Of a stretch of 64,000 nucleotides of DNA, positions 22,674 to 34,357 are shown piece by piece. Under the pieces are notes generated by a model that did not search any database, had not been told where the DNA came from, and saw only the letters and a list, made by a program, of their open reading frames with translations. The stretch lies in NCBI RefSeq assembly GCF_910596095.1, contig NC_056550.1:12150501-12214500 (forward strand), written 5' to 3'. Origin of the DNA: Thunnus maccoyii. Taxonomy: Eukaryota > Chordata > Actinopteri > Scombriformes > Scombridae. Each line of letters begins with the position of its first letter. Within the stretch, counting starts at the first letter, position 1. The position numbers and the translations under genes were made by a program.

Positions 22674-22989
22674 ATGCAAATACATGTGACTCATAAGGAA
22701 GTGAAATGTGTGTGTGTCAGTGAGAGGACAGAAGAGCTCACATTTCTTCAGCTTCACCATAAACCATGTTCTCTGTAGCTCTGCTGCTGCTGTTGGCAGC
22801 TGGATCCTGTGAGTCTCTCAGGATTTTTCATAGTCAGCAGTTCTTCTTTTGCAGTGTAACTTGATGAATTGTAACAAAATATTTTCTTCTTTTAACAGGT
22901 GTGAGGTGTGAACAGTTGACACAGCCAGCCTCAGTGGATGAGTTATGACACAGTTGTCAAAGATTCACTAAAGAACAAGTTCAGTGTCA
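22674..22989 (+). pseudogene. Chimeric family C promoter / family B IGHV with internal deletions
   Basis: The promoter (octamer ATGCAAAT 22674-22681, GT tract, GAGAGGACAGAAGAGCTC) is family C type. The leader (22766-22808, MFSVALLLLLAAGS) and V exon start (22899, CVRCEQLTQPAS) are family B. The V exon then jumps from FR1 to the end of FR2, and again from early FR3 to beyond the gene, so both conserved Cys, the FR2 Trp and the RSS are absent. The first junction shares AGTG between its two sides, and the second CA, which suggests microhomology-mediated deletion. Confidence 0.85.
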
Positions 22990-23890
22990 GCTGTGTTTCT
23001 GTCTTCTGGAGACACAAACAAGCAACACATACACACAACACAGGACTGTGAGATTATGAAATAAAAATACATTTAGAAGTTCAGAAATTAGTAACTCAGT
23101 ACTTAAATCTTTCTCTCCACCATTAAGGGCTCACAGTAGATTCTACATTTTCAAAAATGAAAAATTAACCATAAAACAAATTCAACTACAGTAACATGTG
23201 GTCTTTCTAAAGGCCTGCATCTGACAAAAGTTAGTTTCTCTACAGTAACCTCAAGAGTTTTAATTGAGAGTTTAAAATCTAATCACAGCAGCATTACTGG
23301 AACACTCTTTCAGTGAATTAACCATTTATATGGTGATACTGATGACCATATAATGCTCTCAGTATGTTTGGCCTTTTGCTCCTTGCCAGACAGACAGATG
23401 AATATCAGAATATTTAAAGGCCTATATTGTTGTTTTTACCACTCACATACTTTACATTAGTGCCTATCATTTCATTAATTCAATTATCTGCTCGTGTAAG
23501 TAAAATATGAAAATATTTTTGTTTGGATGATAATACAGTTGTGAACAGTTTGCAGTGTGTTTTAGGAAACCCTGCATCTGTTAATTCAGAGTTGGCAACA
23601 AAATCTTGCAACATTTCATCTGTTATGTATGTGCTTCTAATTATTATTACTTTTATTTTCAGATCAAAAGTCTGATTTCAAAAGACATCATGCATGAATC
23701 ATAACGCATTTGGCTGGAAGCACAAATACAGTTTATACTGTAATTTTAACAGCCAACCAAAATGCTGGCCAAGTCCAGTCTAGTTGTTTCCTCCCTGTGA
23801 GGAGGAGTCAATGCAAAACTTTGATGTCTTCCACCTCTACTTATCTGACTGCAGAGAGGATGACAGAGAACAGTGGACACACAGTTTAAC

Positions 23891-24330
23891 ATGATGGACT
23901 ATAGGACAGGACTGCTGCTTTTCACTATCTGCTGGGCAGGTGAAGATTTTCACTGATCTTAAGCTGAAGTCATCTTCAAGAAGTTAAAAATATATAACAG
24001 TTTTCTTTTTGTTTTGACAGGTGTTGATGGTCAAACTCTGACAGAATCTGAACCAGTCGTTAAAAAGCCTGGAGAATCCCACAGATTGACCTGTACAACA
24101 TCTGGATTCACATTCAGTAGCTATGAGATGAACTGGGTCAGACAGGCTCCTGGAAAAGGACTGGAGTGGATTGCTTATATCAACAGTGGTGGTGGTAGCA
24201 AATACTATTTATTCTCAGTCAGTTCAAGGCCGGTTCACCATCTCCAGAGACAACAGCAGAGAGCAGCTGTATCTGCAGATGAACAGTCTGAAGACTGAAG
24301 ATTCTGCTGTTTATTATTGTGCTCGAGAGC
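23891..24330 (+). pseudogene. IGHV pseudogene, family A, 4-bp insertion
   Basis: Leader 23891-23939 ([17 protein letters not shown]) is sound. V exon 24021-24330 reads [43 protein letters not shown] and [11 protein letters not shown], then shifts frame because 4 bp (a TATT duplication near 24,207-24,213) was added just after CDR2. Downstream FR3 sequence is otherwise intact. RSS: CACAGTG 24331-24337, 23-bp spacer, ACAAAATCC 24361-24369. Octamer variant 23811-23818. The lesion looks recent, by polymerase slippage. Confidence 0.9.
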
Positions 24331-24369
24331 CACAGTGACTGGAGTTGGTTGAACAGCTGTACAAAATCC

Positions 24370-24446
24370 TGCAGTATTCATATTTACTGGGTTGAAAAAC
24401 CTGAACTATTTAATGTGATTAATGTCCTTAGATGAAGTAGTTCAAG

Positions 24447-24478
<32 letters not shown>

Positions 24479-25610
24479 TATAAATCCTCTTCTCTTGCTC
24501 ATCTTTTTGAGAATCACGTGATATTTTGTTTGGCCTCAATGATCCATTTTCTAAGATAGAAAATATTTCTAAAAAGAGAAGTATATCACTATGATGTATA
24601 AATCATATTAATAAACAGAACTGTCTTCATTATTATGAAATAGCTTAAATGAAGATTTCTGCCTCCCAAAGTTTACGATCCATGCAGGTTTTTGGACCAA
24701 AATGATTTGATGTGTTTTACACCCTTAATGAAAACCATTCTAAAGATAAGATGATCACTGAAGTACAAACAATAATGTCTAAATGTTTAACCTGAGATTG
24801 ACTTGTTAATAGTCTGATCATCTCATGTTTTCTCAGGTTTTAAGATGAAATCTATACAATACTCACTGAGTACAGCAAAGGTTATGGAGCTTCAACAAAC
24901 TTCAACTTCTTTTGAAGTTTCAAATTACATCAGCAACAACGTTAAATTGTCAAAATTGTCAACTTACTTTGCAAACACCCCACTAAAGATTGTTTTACAT
25001 TTCACTTTTAAGAAAACCAAATACTTTTATGCATATCGTCACACAGATTTACATTCCTGAGCATATGTTTAGAGGCTCCAAGTTTCTCTGGGCTACATGT
25101 CTGTGGCTTCAAACATCTGCAAAAACTGAAAACAATTAAAACTCCAAATCACAAACTAGAACAAACAATTTGATTATTTCCACTGTAACTTCACTGCAAT
25201 AATTAAATAGATATACAGAGATACTGTAGAATATTTCTCAAAAACTGATATAAAATTAATCATTATTACAGAATATTTTTCTCTTTCCTCTCTCACAGTG
25301 ATTAAATATAAAAATGAATAAATTACAACAAAAAATCATCAATGGTAAGTAGCTTTAAAAATGTGCACATTAACCTGAGTTAAGTAATGTATCCTGATTT
25401 TTGACTCACCTTTTGGTGAGTTTTTAAAATTAAACCATGAATGAACATATCACAGTCAATATTAAAATTCTTTATGACAATGCAATTAAACAATTCAGTT
25501 ATTTGATTCAATCATTTATTTTCTACTTTAGTCTCAATTTGAGGAGAAATGCTGATCTTTTCATCATCAGTGAAACCTATTTAAATTAAATGTAATCAAT
25601 TATTCAACAA
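24370..25610. other. Intergenic AT-rich flank
   Basis: No gene. Poly-A followed by a TA run at about 24,448-24,482. The rest is the common flank that usually leads into a family C promoter. Confidence 0.6.
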
Positions 25611-25611
25611 T

Positions 25612-25740
25612 ATGTAAATGCATGTGACTCATAAGGAAGTAAAGTGTGTGTGTGTGTGTGTGTGTGTCAGTGAGAGGACAGAAGAGCTCACATCAGTTCA
25701 CCACAGTGATACAAACCACTGACAGACCTGCACAAATACC
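25612..25740 (+). pseudogene. Family C promoter joined directly to an orphan RSS, V gene deleted
   Basis: The family C promoter block (octamer degraded to ATGTAAAT at 25612-25619, GT tract, GAGAGGACAGAAGAGCTC) runs directly into a complete RSS: CACAGTG 25702-25708, exact 23-bp spacer, nonamer ACAAATACC 25732-25740. Leader, intron and V exon are all absent. Only one base (C) of former coding sequence remains before the heptamer. Confidence 0.88.
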
Positions 25741-26433
25741 CAGAGACTCATGTGACTGAAACACACACAAATATGCTCTAAATATAATATAATAAAGACA
25801 GTGCTCTGTGCTTAGTTGATAAAAATTAGTATTTATAAACAGTGGAAACTGAACAGTAGATACATTTTTCTGATAGACAGAAGAAGAGAATAATATGCAT
25901 TGTACATGTACATTTTATTTAACTTCCACTGCAGCCAACTACAAGAAGGATATGACACATTTTTATTTCTACATTCTTTGCGCCTGCATTGTGATGCCTA
26001 GAGAAGATGGGGAAACTTAAATATCTGACAAAACTAATACCTCTATCTCTTTGAAGGTAGGAACAGATACATATATAGGGTGCAAATTTCCTTTTGCTAA
26101 TTGGGCCAAATAGAAACTTAGCCATAACTTGCTACATCATGAATTAGAGATTGTCAATGTTGAACATAAACGTTTTGTTCACCTTCTCCACCAGGTCAGA
26201 AATTAGCTTTCAGGACTTTGATGTTTTACATTTTCTTCTGTTGTTGTAGATACTCTCCTTATGAAAATGTATCTGTGTTAAATATTTCCTTTTTAAACCT
26301 GTAGAGGGAGGTCTATGCAAACTCTTCCTTCCTTATAAACAGATAATCAGTAACTGTCATAGTTTGCAGCAGAAAAAAGGGGAAATTTTATACATCTGAT
26401 CAGAGAGAACTGAACCACAGTGTTTATTACAGA

Positions 26434-26826
26434 ATGAAAATTACAATTGCCTGGAGTTTATTGTTTGTCGTTACTATTCATGGTAAAAAAAAAAAAAACA
26501 ATTCTTTTACTTCTTTTTTAAATGTTCAACATGTGATTCTCAAGTTTGATGGATAATAATCTTCATGTGTTTGCTTACAGGAGTTCAGAGTGAGATCAAA
26601 CTGGACCAGTCTCCCTCTGAGGTGAAAAGACCTGAAGAGACAGCGAAGATGTCATGTATCATATCTGGATTTGATATGACAGACTACTGTATTCACTGGA
26701 TAAGACTGAGACCAGGCAAAGCTCTGGAGTGGATTGGGAGGATGAACACAGGTTCAAACTCTGCTAGCTATGCCAGCTCCTTTCAAAGCTTTTTCATCAT
26801 GACTGAAACTGCGTCCAGTAGCAGTA
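26434..26826 (+). pseudogene. IGHV pseudogene, family E, 3' end replaced by an L2 LINE
   Basis: Octamer ATGCAAAC 26315-26322 and TATAAA 26334-26339 form a good promoter. Leader 26434-26482 is MKITIAWSLLFVVTIHG. V exon from 26581: [46 protein letters not shown] and [10 protein letters not shown], breaking off in FR3 where LINE sequence begins. FR3 end, second Cys and RSS are not found on either side of the element, so the insertion was accompanied by loss of target sequence. Confidence 0.88.
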
Positions 26827-28070
26827 GAAACTGCCCTGGTCAGAGTTGTGAATGATCTTAAAATTAGCTCCATATGGAGTCCCTCAAGGGTCAATTCTTG
26901 GCCCTCTACTGTTTAATTTGTATATGCTCCCACTTGGGTCCATCATTCAACAATACAACATATCATATCAGTCCTATGCTGACGACACACAGTTATACAT
27001 ATCTGTTTTTGCCAACCACCTTAACCCAGTGGATGATCTCATCCAGTGCATTACTGAAGTTAAATATTGGATGGCCAAAAATTTCTTGCAGTTAAATGAA
27101 GACAAAACGGAGATTCTTTTAACAGGTCCGAAGGCTTTGAGGCACCAGATTAACTCTTTGTTAACTTCCCTATCAGTAAAACCCTGCGATCATGTCAAAA
27201 ACTTGGGTGTGATCCTGGATTCTGATCTTAACTTTCAGAAGCACATTTTCAGTATCTCTAAGACTGCTTTTTATCATCTTAGAAATATATCCAAAGTTAG
27301 ATCTTTCTTTACAGTCTGATTCTGAAAAGTTGGTTCACGCATTCATTTCCAGTTGACTAGACTATTGTAATGGACTCTTTGCTGGACTGGCAAAGCAAAC
27401 ACTTAATTAACTCCAGTTTATTCAGAATGCTGCAGCCAGAGTATTAACCAAAACCAGAAGGTGTGAACACATCACTCCTGTTTTAATTTCTCTTCACTGG
27501 CTCCCAGTAAAGCAAAGAATTGATTTTAAAATACTTCTTGTGGTTTTTAAAGCTATGAATGGCCTAGCTGACACCTACGTTGTTGACATGCTCTCTGAAT
27601 ACACGCCAGATAGACCCTTGAGATCATCAAATAAAGGTCTCCTCACCATACCTAGAATAAATACTAAATCAGCTCATGGTGCCTTCAGGCATTATGGTCC
27701 TACTCTTTGGAATTCTCCACCACATGAACTCAGGAGAACAGCGTCTTCCTTTAAAAGCAGACGAAAAACATATCTTTTTTCACAAGCTTTTAGTTAGGTT
27801 AATGGGTGAAACCTTCTTTTTAGAAACAGTATTATTATTGTTATTTCTTTTAACAATGATAATGATATTTTTTTCTTTCTTATATGTTTTTATATGTTTT
27901 TATTTATGTAACATCTTCTTATTTTATGTTTTATCTTATTTGTTTTATATATGTAACGTTAATGTAATATATTTGTTATGTATGATCTTTACTTGTTTTT
28001 AAGCACATTGAGTTTACGCTTGCTGTATGAAATGTGCTATATAAATAAATTTGACTTGACTTGACTTGAC
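26827..28070 (+). mobile_element. 5'-truncated L2/CR1-type LINE
   Basis: The translated fragment carries reverse transcriptase motifs [17 protein letters not shown] and SYADDTQLY (about 26,974-26,995), the connection region [16 protein letters not shown], and [12 protein letters not shown], typical of fish L2/CR1-like elements. The tail frame (27540-27797) has RPLRSSNKGLLTIPR, and TLWNSPPHELR near the C-terminus. At least two frame breaks are present. The 3' end is a short TTGAC tandem repeat (about 28,051-28,070), the kind of terminal repeat L2 elements use in place of poly-A. The 5' two thirds of the element, including the endonuclease, is missing. Confidence 0.88.
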
Positions 28071-28630
28071 AAAAGCACTTTGAAAATTGAATGAATCAAT
28101 GAACCAATCCCTGCATTACATTCATAAAAGCTAATCCAGAGGAAAAACGATTGTTTAGCAATAAACATTAAGAACAGCAATAAAGTAGCATTTAAAATGT
28201 CACAGTGATCACATCCTCAGAAAAAGCCACAGACAATAATCTAATTGTTAAAATTGTTGTCCATGTATGAATAAACGTAATAGTACATCTAGTTACAGTA
28301 CAAAAGATCCATTTTTATTGTTGATCTTAAGTGTCAAGAAAAACTAATCCTCCAGCAAGAGACACATTCTGGGATGTTTGCGAAAAATATTATGTCATAT
28401 GATTGATCTCTCAGCAGTAATGTGTGGTAGAATTCAGTGGATGAACGGCTTCTACTATGAAGTTTGTTCTCTTTGTTTTACAAATGTGTCAGCACTGCAT
28501 TTGTCTTAAAGAAGGCACTCAAAGGACTGGAATATTATGTCTGTTACTTGTTAAAATCGATTGTGTTATTGACATTTTACACAAATCAAATCCTCCTGTA
28601 CATTCACCAACAATAAGTGAGATGTCCTCC
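28071..28630. other. Intergenic stretch, no feature recognised
   Basis: AT-rich sequence after the LINE tail. I see no remnant of the interrupted V gene and no other coding signal. Confidence 0.5.
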
Positions 28631-28728
28631 CTGTGTGAGGAGGAGTCAATGCAAAACTCGTTTCTACCACTACTTATACTGTATGATGGCAGAGAGGATG
28701 ACAGAGAACAGTGGACACACAGTTTAAC

Positions 28729-29173
28729 ATGATGGACTATAGAGCAGGACTGCTGCTTTTAACTATCTGCTGGGCAGGTGAGTATTTTCATTGATCTTCT
28801 ATCTATATCACATAGTTTTTATTTGTTTTACCAGCCAATTTCACTTGACTTTGCTTTTTGTCTTGACAGGTGTTGATGGTCAGACTCTGACAGAATCGGA
28901 ACCAGTGGTTAAAAAGCCTGGAGAATCCCACAAATTGACCTGTACAACCTCTGGATTCACATTCAGTAGCTACTACATGGCCTGGGTCAGACAGGCTCCT
29001 GGAAAAGGACTGGAGTGGATTGCTTATATAAGCACAGGCAGTTTTCCTATCTATTACTCCCAGTCAGTCCAGGGTAGATTCACCATCTCCAGAGATGACT
29101 TCAGCAGTAAGCTCTATCTACAGATGAACAGCCTGAAGACTGAGGACACAGCAGTGTATTACTGTGCCAGAGA
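28729..29173 (+). CDS. ighv: IGHV segment, family A, apparently functional
   Basis: Leader 28729-28777 ([17 protein letters not shown], donor GTGAGT). V exon 28870-29173: [74 protein letters not shown] and [11 protein letters not shown]. The RDDFSSK form of FR3 sets it, with 10392, apart from other A genes. RSS: CACAGTG 29174-29180, 23-bp spacer of a different sequence from the other A genes, nonamer ACAAAAACT 29204-29212. Octamer variant 28649-28656; the dyad loop is 2 bp longer (CTGTGTGA). Confidence 0.92.
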
Positions 29174-29714
29174 CACAGTGAGAGACAGTAATAGGAGACT
29201 CATACAAAAACTACTTCCACTATTTACCTCAAAGACTTGGAGTATTCAGTAGTCTAAATACCACTTGTCCCGAATCACTGATTTTAATGTTTTTTTATCC
29301 ACATTCCTTCTAACCAGGGTCTATTAAAAGAACATTGAATTTAAACATGTTAATGTCTGTTCTCCACTAACACTGTGTTTGAATGTATTGCAAAAAAATC
29401 CATAAAATGTATAAAATGTTGATTCCACAATCCAATATGAAGAAGAAGTGATGTCCTGAAAGTATTAATGCATGGACAAAAACATATAATTAAATGCTGA
29501 TATAAATTAGTCCACTTAGCAGATTTTCTTCTTTTGTCTTTCTCTCAGTACGTGTGGCCTCAAACTCCCAATACGCAGGGTGTAACTCATTTTATATGCA
29601 AGTCTGATGTTCTAATTTGACTGTATAATGAATTAATTTGTAATATACATGATTATATGACACTTTGTATGAAACAAAAAGTAAAGAGGGAATAAAGACA
29701 TATATATTCATTTA

Positions 29715-29790
29715 TTTAAAAAAAAAAAACATACATTTTATGGATAGACCACTTTTCAAGATACTCAAAGACACTTTATATGACAATTTA
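29715..29790 (-). mobile_element. Possible LINE/SINE 3' tail, minus strand
   Basis: Read on the minus strand, this is a fish retroelement-like tail: AAAGTGTCTTTGAGTATCTT, then GAAAAG, ending in an A/T-rich run. No coding part is visible on the upstream (higher-coordinate) side. Confidence 0.4.
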
Positions 29791-30235
29791 AAGAACCTAG
29801 AAAACAAAAACACAATAAAGGAGCAAAGTGGCCTAAGATTGGAGCAGCTTGGTCCTGGATGGTGGAGAGAGGAGGTTTGCGGGGGCTGCAGGAACGAGTG
29901 TGGTGTTGGATAAATGTACTGAATATAGAATATACCGACAGGGGGTGACATACACAATTTCTGCTTTCCTGATAGAAATTTGGGTGGTATCTTAATATCA
30001 AGCATTGCAGACAAATTGAATTAAAATATGTCAGACAAGCCTTAAACATAACAGCTTAGATAGATACAAAATGAACATCTGGCTTCTAATAACTAAACTG
30101 AAAAACTAAATGCCAACAGATATCTATTCATGTACTTATGGTGAGGAGGAGTTATTTGCAAAACCTTGATGTCTTCCACCTCTACTTATCTGACTGCAGA
30201 GAGGATGACAGAGAACAGTGGACACACAGTTTAAC

Positions 30236-30681
30236 ATGATGGACTATAGGACAGGACTGCTGCTTTTAACTATCTGCTGGGCAGGTGAAGATTTCCACAG
30301 ATCTTTATTTGACATATTTACATTTGTATTAGCAACTTGATGCATGTTAGGCTCTTTTTTCTGTCTTAACAGGTGTTGATGGTCAGACTCTGACAGAATC
30401 TGAACCAGCAGTTAAAAAGCCTGGAGAATCCCACAGATTGACCTGTACAGCTTCTGGATTTGACTTTGGTGGCTCTTGGATGGCTTGGATCAGACAGGCT
30501 TCTGGAAAAGGACCGGAGTGGATTGCAACTATCAGTAGTGGTGGTGGTAGTACCAAATTCTACTCTCAGTCAGTTCAAGGCCGGTTCACCATCTCCAGAG
30601 ACAACAGCAGACAACAGCTGTATCTGCAGATGAACAGTCTGAAGACTGAAGATTCTGCTGTTTATTATTGTGCTCGAGAGC
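30236..30681 (+). CDS. ighv: IGHV segment, family A, apparently functional with altered promoter
   Basis: Leader 30236-30284 ([17 protein letters not shown]). V exon 30373-30681: [56 protein letters not shown], normal FR3, [22 protein letters not shown] 30682-30688, 23-bp spacer, nonamer ACAAAATCA 30712-30720. The promoter differs from its siblings: the left arm of the dyad is lost and the octamer position reads TTATTTGCAAAA (about 30,152-30,163), so expression may be weaker. Confidence 0.9.
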
Positions 30682-30720
30682 CACAGTGACTGGAGTTGGT
30701 TGAACAGCTGTACAAAATCA

Positions 30721-31280
30721 TACAATACTCATCTTTACTGACAGACAACAAGGATTCTTCTGCTTCTTTTGTGTTCATTGTTATGTTGGTGCTTCAGTAC
30801 ATTGGATGGAAGCTGCAGGGAAACAGATGACTTGCACAGAGCTTTAATCACTCACATCTCCCTTCTCACAAGTGATTAACTTCACTTGGATGTCATATAA
30901 AAATAACAGTTACCATCCCTGTTTTAAAACTCTAGGGGGCAGCCAAGTACTGATTAGGTTTAACATCAGTAAAGTCCATAGTAAGCAATGGCAGGGAAGG
31001 AAATGAGTTACCCACTTTCTGCCATGAAATAGCCAAAATCTATTATAATGTCCTATCCAGTTATGCTGTGCACCACTGTGCACCATGTGCACACCGATGG
31101 TCATTTGTAATGCAAATAGGATCAAATGATATAAATTGTATCGATAATTGTTGTGTTAATGTTGATAAATAAGTTACTCAATCTGAAGAATGACAAAATT
31201 TTAAAACAGCACCAACATGGATGGGTCTTGCTTCCTGGTCAGTAAGCATTTATTCTAGTTTCAAAAAGTGATATCCAGTT
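30721..31280. other. Intergenic stretch, no feature recognised
   Basis: Unique-looking AT-rich sequence between two family A genes; no coding or repeat signal that I can support. Confidence 0.5.
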
Positions 31281-31385
31281 GTTTCCTCCCTGTTAGGAGG
31301 AGTCAATGCAAAACCTTCATGTCTTCCACCTCTACTTATCTGACTGCAGAGAGGATGACAGAGAACAGCGGACACACAGTTTAAC

Positions 31386-31812
31386 ATGATGGACTATAGG
31401 ACAGGACTGCTGCTTTTAACTATCTGCTGGGCAGGTGAAAATATTCACTGATCTTAAGTTGAAGTCGTCTTCAAAAAGTTAAAAAATTGAAATAACAATT
31501 TTCTTTTTGTCTTGACAGGTGTTGATGGTCAGACTCTGACAGAATCTGAACCAGCAGTTAAAAAGCCTGGAGAATCCCACAAACTGACCTGTACAACATC
31601 TGGATTCACATTCAGTGACTACTACATGCACTGGATCAGACAGGCTCCTGGAAAAGGACTGGAGTGGGTTGCTTATATCAGTGGTAGTGGTGGCAGCACA
31701 TACTACTCCCAGTCAGTTCAAGGCCGGTTCACCATCTCCAGAGACAACAACAGACTGCAGATGAACAGTCTGAAGACTGAAGATTCTGCTGTTTATTATT
31801 GTGCTCGACACT
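31386..31812 (+). CDS. ighv: IGHV segment, family A, in-frame 4-residue FR3 deletion
   Basis: Leader 31386-31434 ([17 protein letters not shown]). V exon 31519-31812: [54 protein letters not shown] and [10 protein letters not shown], then directly [20 protein letters not shown]. Siblings have QQLY between (12 bp missing, frame kept), so strand E of the V fold is shortened and folding is doubtful. RSS: CACAGTA 31813-31819 (last base changed), 22-bp spacer, ACAAAATCC 31842-31850. Octamer variant 31306-31313; the dyad loop is CTGTTA. Confidence 0.85.
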
Positions 31813-31850
31813 CACAGTAATTGAGTTGGTTGAACAGCTGTACAAAATCC

Positions 31851-33219
31851 TACAATGATCATCATCTCTGGGTTGAAAAACCTGACCTACTTGATTTGAT
31901 TAATGTCCTTAGTTTAAGTAAATCAAGAAAATTATATAAATCTTCTACTCTTGCTCATCTTTTTGAGAATCATGTGATATTTTGTTTGGCCTAAATGATG
32001 CATTTTCTAAGAGAAAAAATATTTCTAAAAAGAGAAGTATATGGCTTGGATATGTAAATCATATTAATAAACGGAACTATCTTCCTTATTAAGAAAGAGC
32101 TTAAATTAAGATTTCTGCCTCTCAAAGTTTATGATCCATAACAGGCTTTTGGACAAGAAAGACTTGAGTGTGTTTTACACACTTAATGAAAACCATTCTA
32201 AAGATAAGATGATCACTGAAGTACAAACATTAACTGTGCAGTTAAATGTTTTTTTCTAAATGTTTAACCTGAGACTTAATTTTTAAAAGTCTGATTATCT
32301 CATGTTTCCTCAGTTTGTAGGATTAATATGAAATCAAAGCTCAAATACTCACTGGATATAAAAGAAGCTGTTTAGTACTGCATCAATGAAGTTTCAACTA
32401 ATTCAGCAACAACATTAAACTGTCAACATTGTCAGCTTATCTCACAGACTCCCTGCTAAAGATTGTTTTAAACTAATATAATTTTCTTTTTAAGGAAAAC
32501 AAATACTTTTATGCAGATCATCACACAGGTTTCAGTTCCTGAACATCTGTCCAGAGGCTCCAAGTTTCTCTGAGCTACATGTCTGTGACTTCAAACATCT
32601 GCAAAAACTGAAAACATTCAAACTTTTGTATTCAAAGCTCCAAACCTCCATCTAACCAGAACAAACTTCAGTCTATACATGCTATTTGAGTATTTCCCCT
32701 GTTACTTCACTGCAGTAATTAAATAGATATATACTGTACATACAGACACACAGTAAAATATTTGTCAAAAACTGATGTTTGATTTTTTTTACTTGAAAAT
32801 AGTTGTATCTTTCTTTTTCTTTCTTGTCTTCACTTCCTTCCTCACAGAGATTTAGAAAATATGAAATAAAATACAACAAAACAATACATTTGTGTTGATG
32901 TATTTTATTGTAGCATTATTGTATACATTACATTACAACAATAATAGTAAAATGTTGGCTATAAAAATCTCTGTCAGAGAAAATTCTAATGTACTACATT
33001 AACCTGAGGTATCTTTATAAGCTTTATATGATTTTTAAAAATTAAAATGATGAATGAACTCAGGTCTATATAAATGTTCTTTATAACAATGTAATTCAAC
33101 AATAACTTTATTTGATACAATAATTAATTTCTACTTCAGTCTGGATTTGAGGAGAAATTCTGATCTTTTCACCTTCAACAGAACCTATTTAAATAAAATG
33201 TAATCAATTATTCAACAAT
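31851..33219. other. Intergenic AT-rich flank
   Basis: No gene; homologous to 6241-7731, 21,023-22,673 and 39,451-41,229. Confidence 0.6.
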
Positions 33220-33315
33220 ATGCAAATACATGTGACTCATAAGGAAGTGAAGTGTGTGTCTGTGTGTCAGTGAGAGGACAGAAGAGCTCACATCAGTTCA
33301 GCTTCAACATCAACC

Positions 33316-33764
33316 ATGTTCTCTGCAGCTCTGATGCTGCTGCTGGCAGCTGGATCCTGTGAGGAGCTTTCAGTGGATTCACACTAATAAACACATTAGA
33401 AACACTGAATAGTCAGATGAATGATGGAGATAATGTTGATTTCTCTTTCCACAGGTGTGTACAGTATTGATCTCATCCAGCCAGACTCAATGGTTGTGCA
33501 GCCTGGACAGTCTTTGACCATCACCTGTCAGGTCCCTGGTTATTCTCTGACTGATAGCAGCTATGCACCAGGTTGGATCAGACAGCGTGAAGGAAAACCA
33601 ATGGACTGGATTTTGCATCGGTGGGGAGGAGGCAGCTTTTATCAAAATAATGCTCTGAAGGACAAGTTCCTTTATCACACACACACCTCTAATAGTTCAG
33701 TGACATTAAAGGGACTGAATCTGCAGTCTGAGGACACAGCTGTGTATTAATGTGTCCGCAGCCC
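33316..33764 (+). pseudogene. IGHV pseudogene, family C, stop just before the second Cys
   Basis: Octamer ATGCAAAT 33220-33227. Leader 33316-33358 MFSAALMLLLAAGS. V exon 33455-33764: CVYSIDLIQPDSMVVQPGQS, LTDSSYAPGWIRQREGKPMDWI and DKFLYHTHTSNSSVTLKGL, then EDTAVY followed by TAA (33748-33750) where Tyr is expected, directly before the TGT of the conserved Cys. RSS intact: CACAGTG 33765-33771, 23-bp spacer, ACAAATACC 33795-33803. Near-duplicate of the open 7826 gene, so a single point change inactivated it. Confidence 0.92.
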
Positions 33765-34357
33765 CACAGTGATACAAACCACCAACAGACCTGCACAAAT
33801 ACCCAGAGATTCATGTGACTGAAACACACACAAACATGTTTTAAATATGAACATTAATAAAGATAGTGCTCTCTGCTTAGTTGATAACAATTTGTATTTG
33901 TGGAATTCACAGAACCTCTATATCTTTGAAGGCAGAAACAAATAGGGTGCAGATTTCCTTTTTTATTTGCAAATAAAAAAGGAATAATAATAATAATAAT
34001 AATAATAAATATTTCAGTTTAGCCATGGCTAAACTGAAATAAAATAATTTGCTACATCATGAATTAAAGATTGTCAATCTTGAAAAAAGGGTTTTGTTCA
34101 CCTTCTCCACCAGGTCAGATATTAGCTAGCAGGGATTTGATATTTTACATTTTCCTCTGTTGTTGTAGATACTCTACTTATGAAAATGTATCTTTGTTGA
34201 ATATTTCCTTTTTAAACCTGTAGAGGGAGGTCTATGCAAACTCTTATAAAAATACAGTAATAGCAACTGTCATATAATTTGGAGCAGAACAACTGGAAGT
34301 TTTATACATTGTTAAAACACTCTGATCAGAAAGCACTGAAGCAGTGTTTATTACAGA

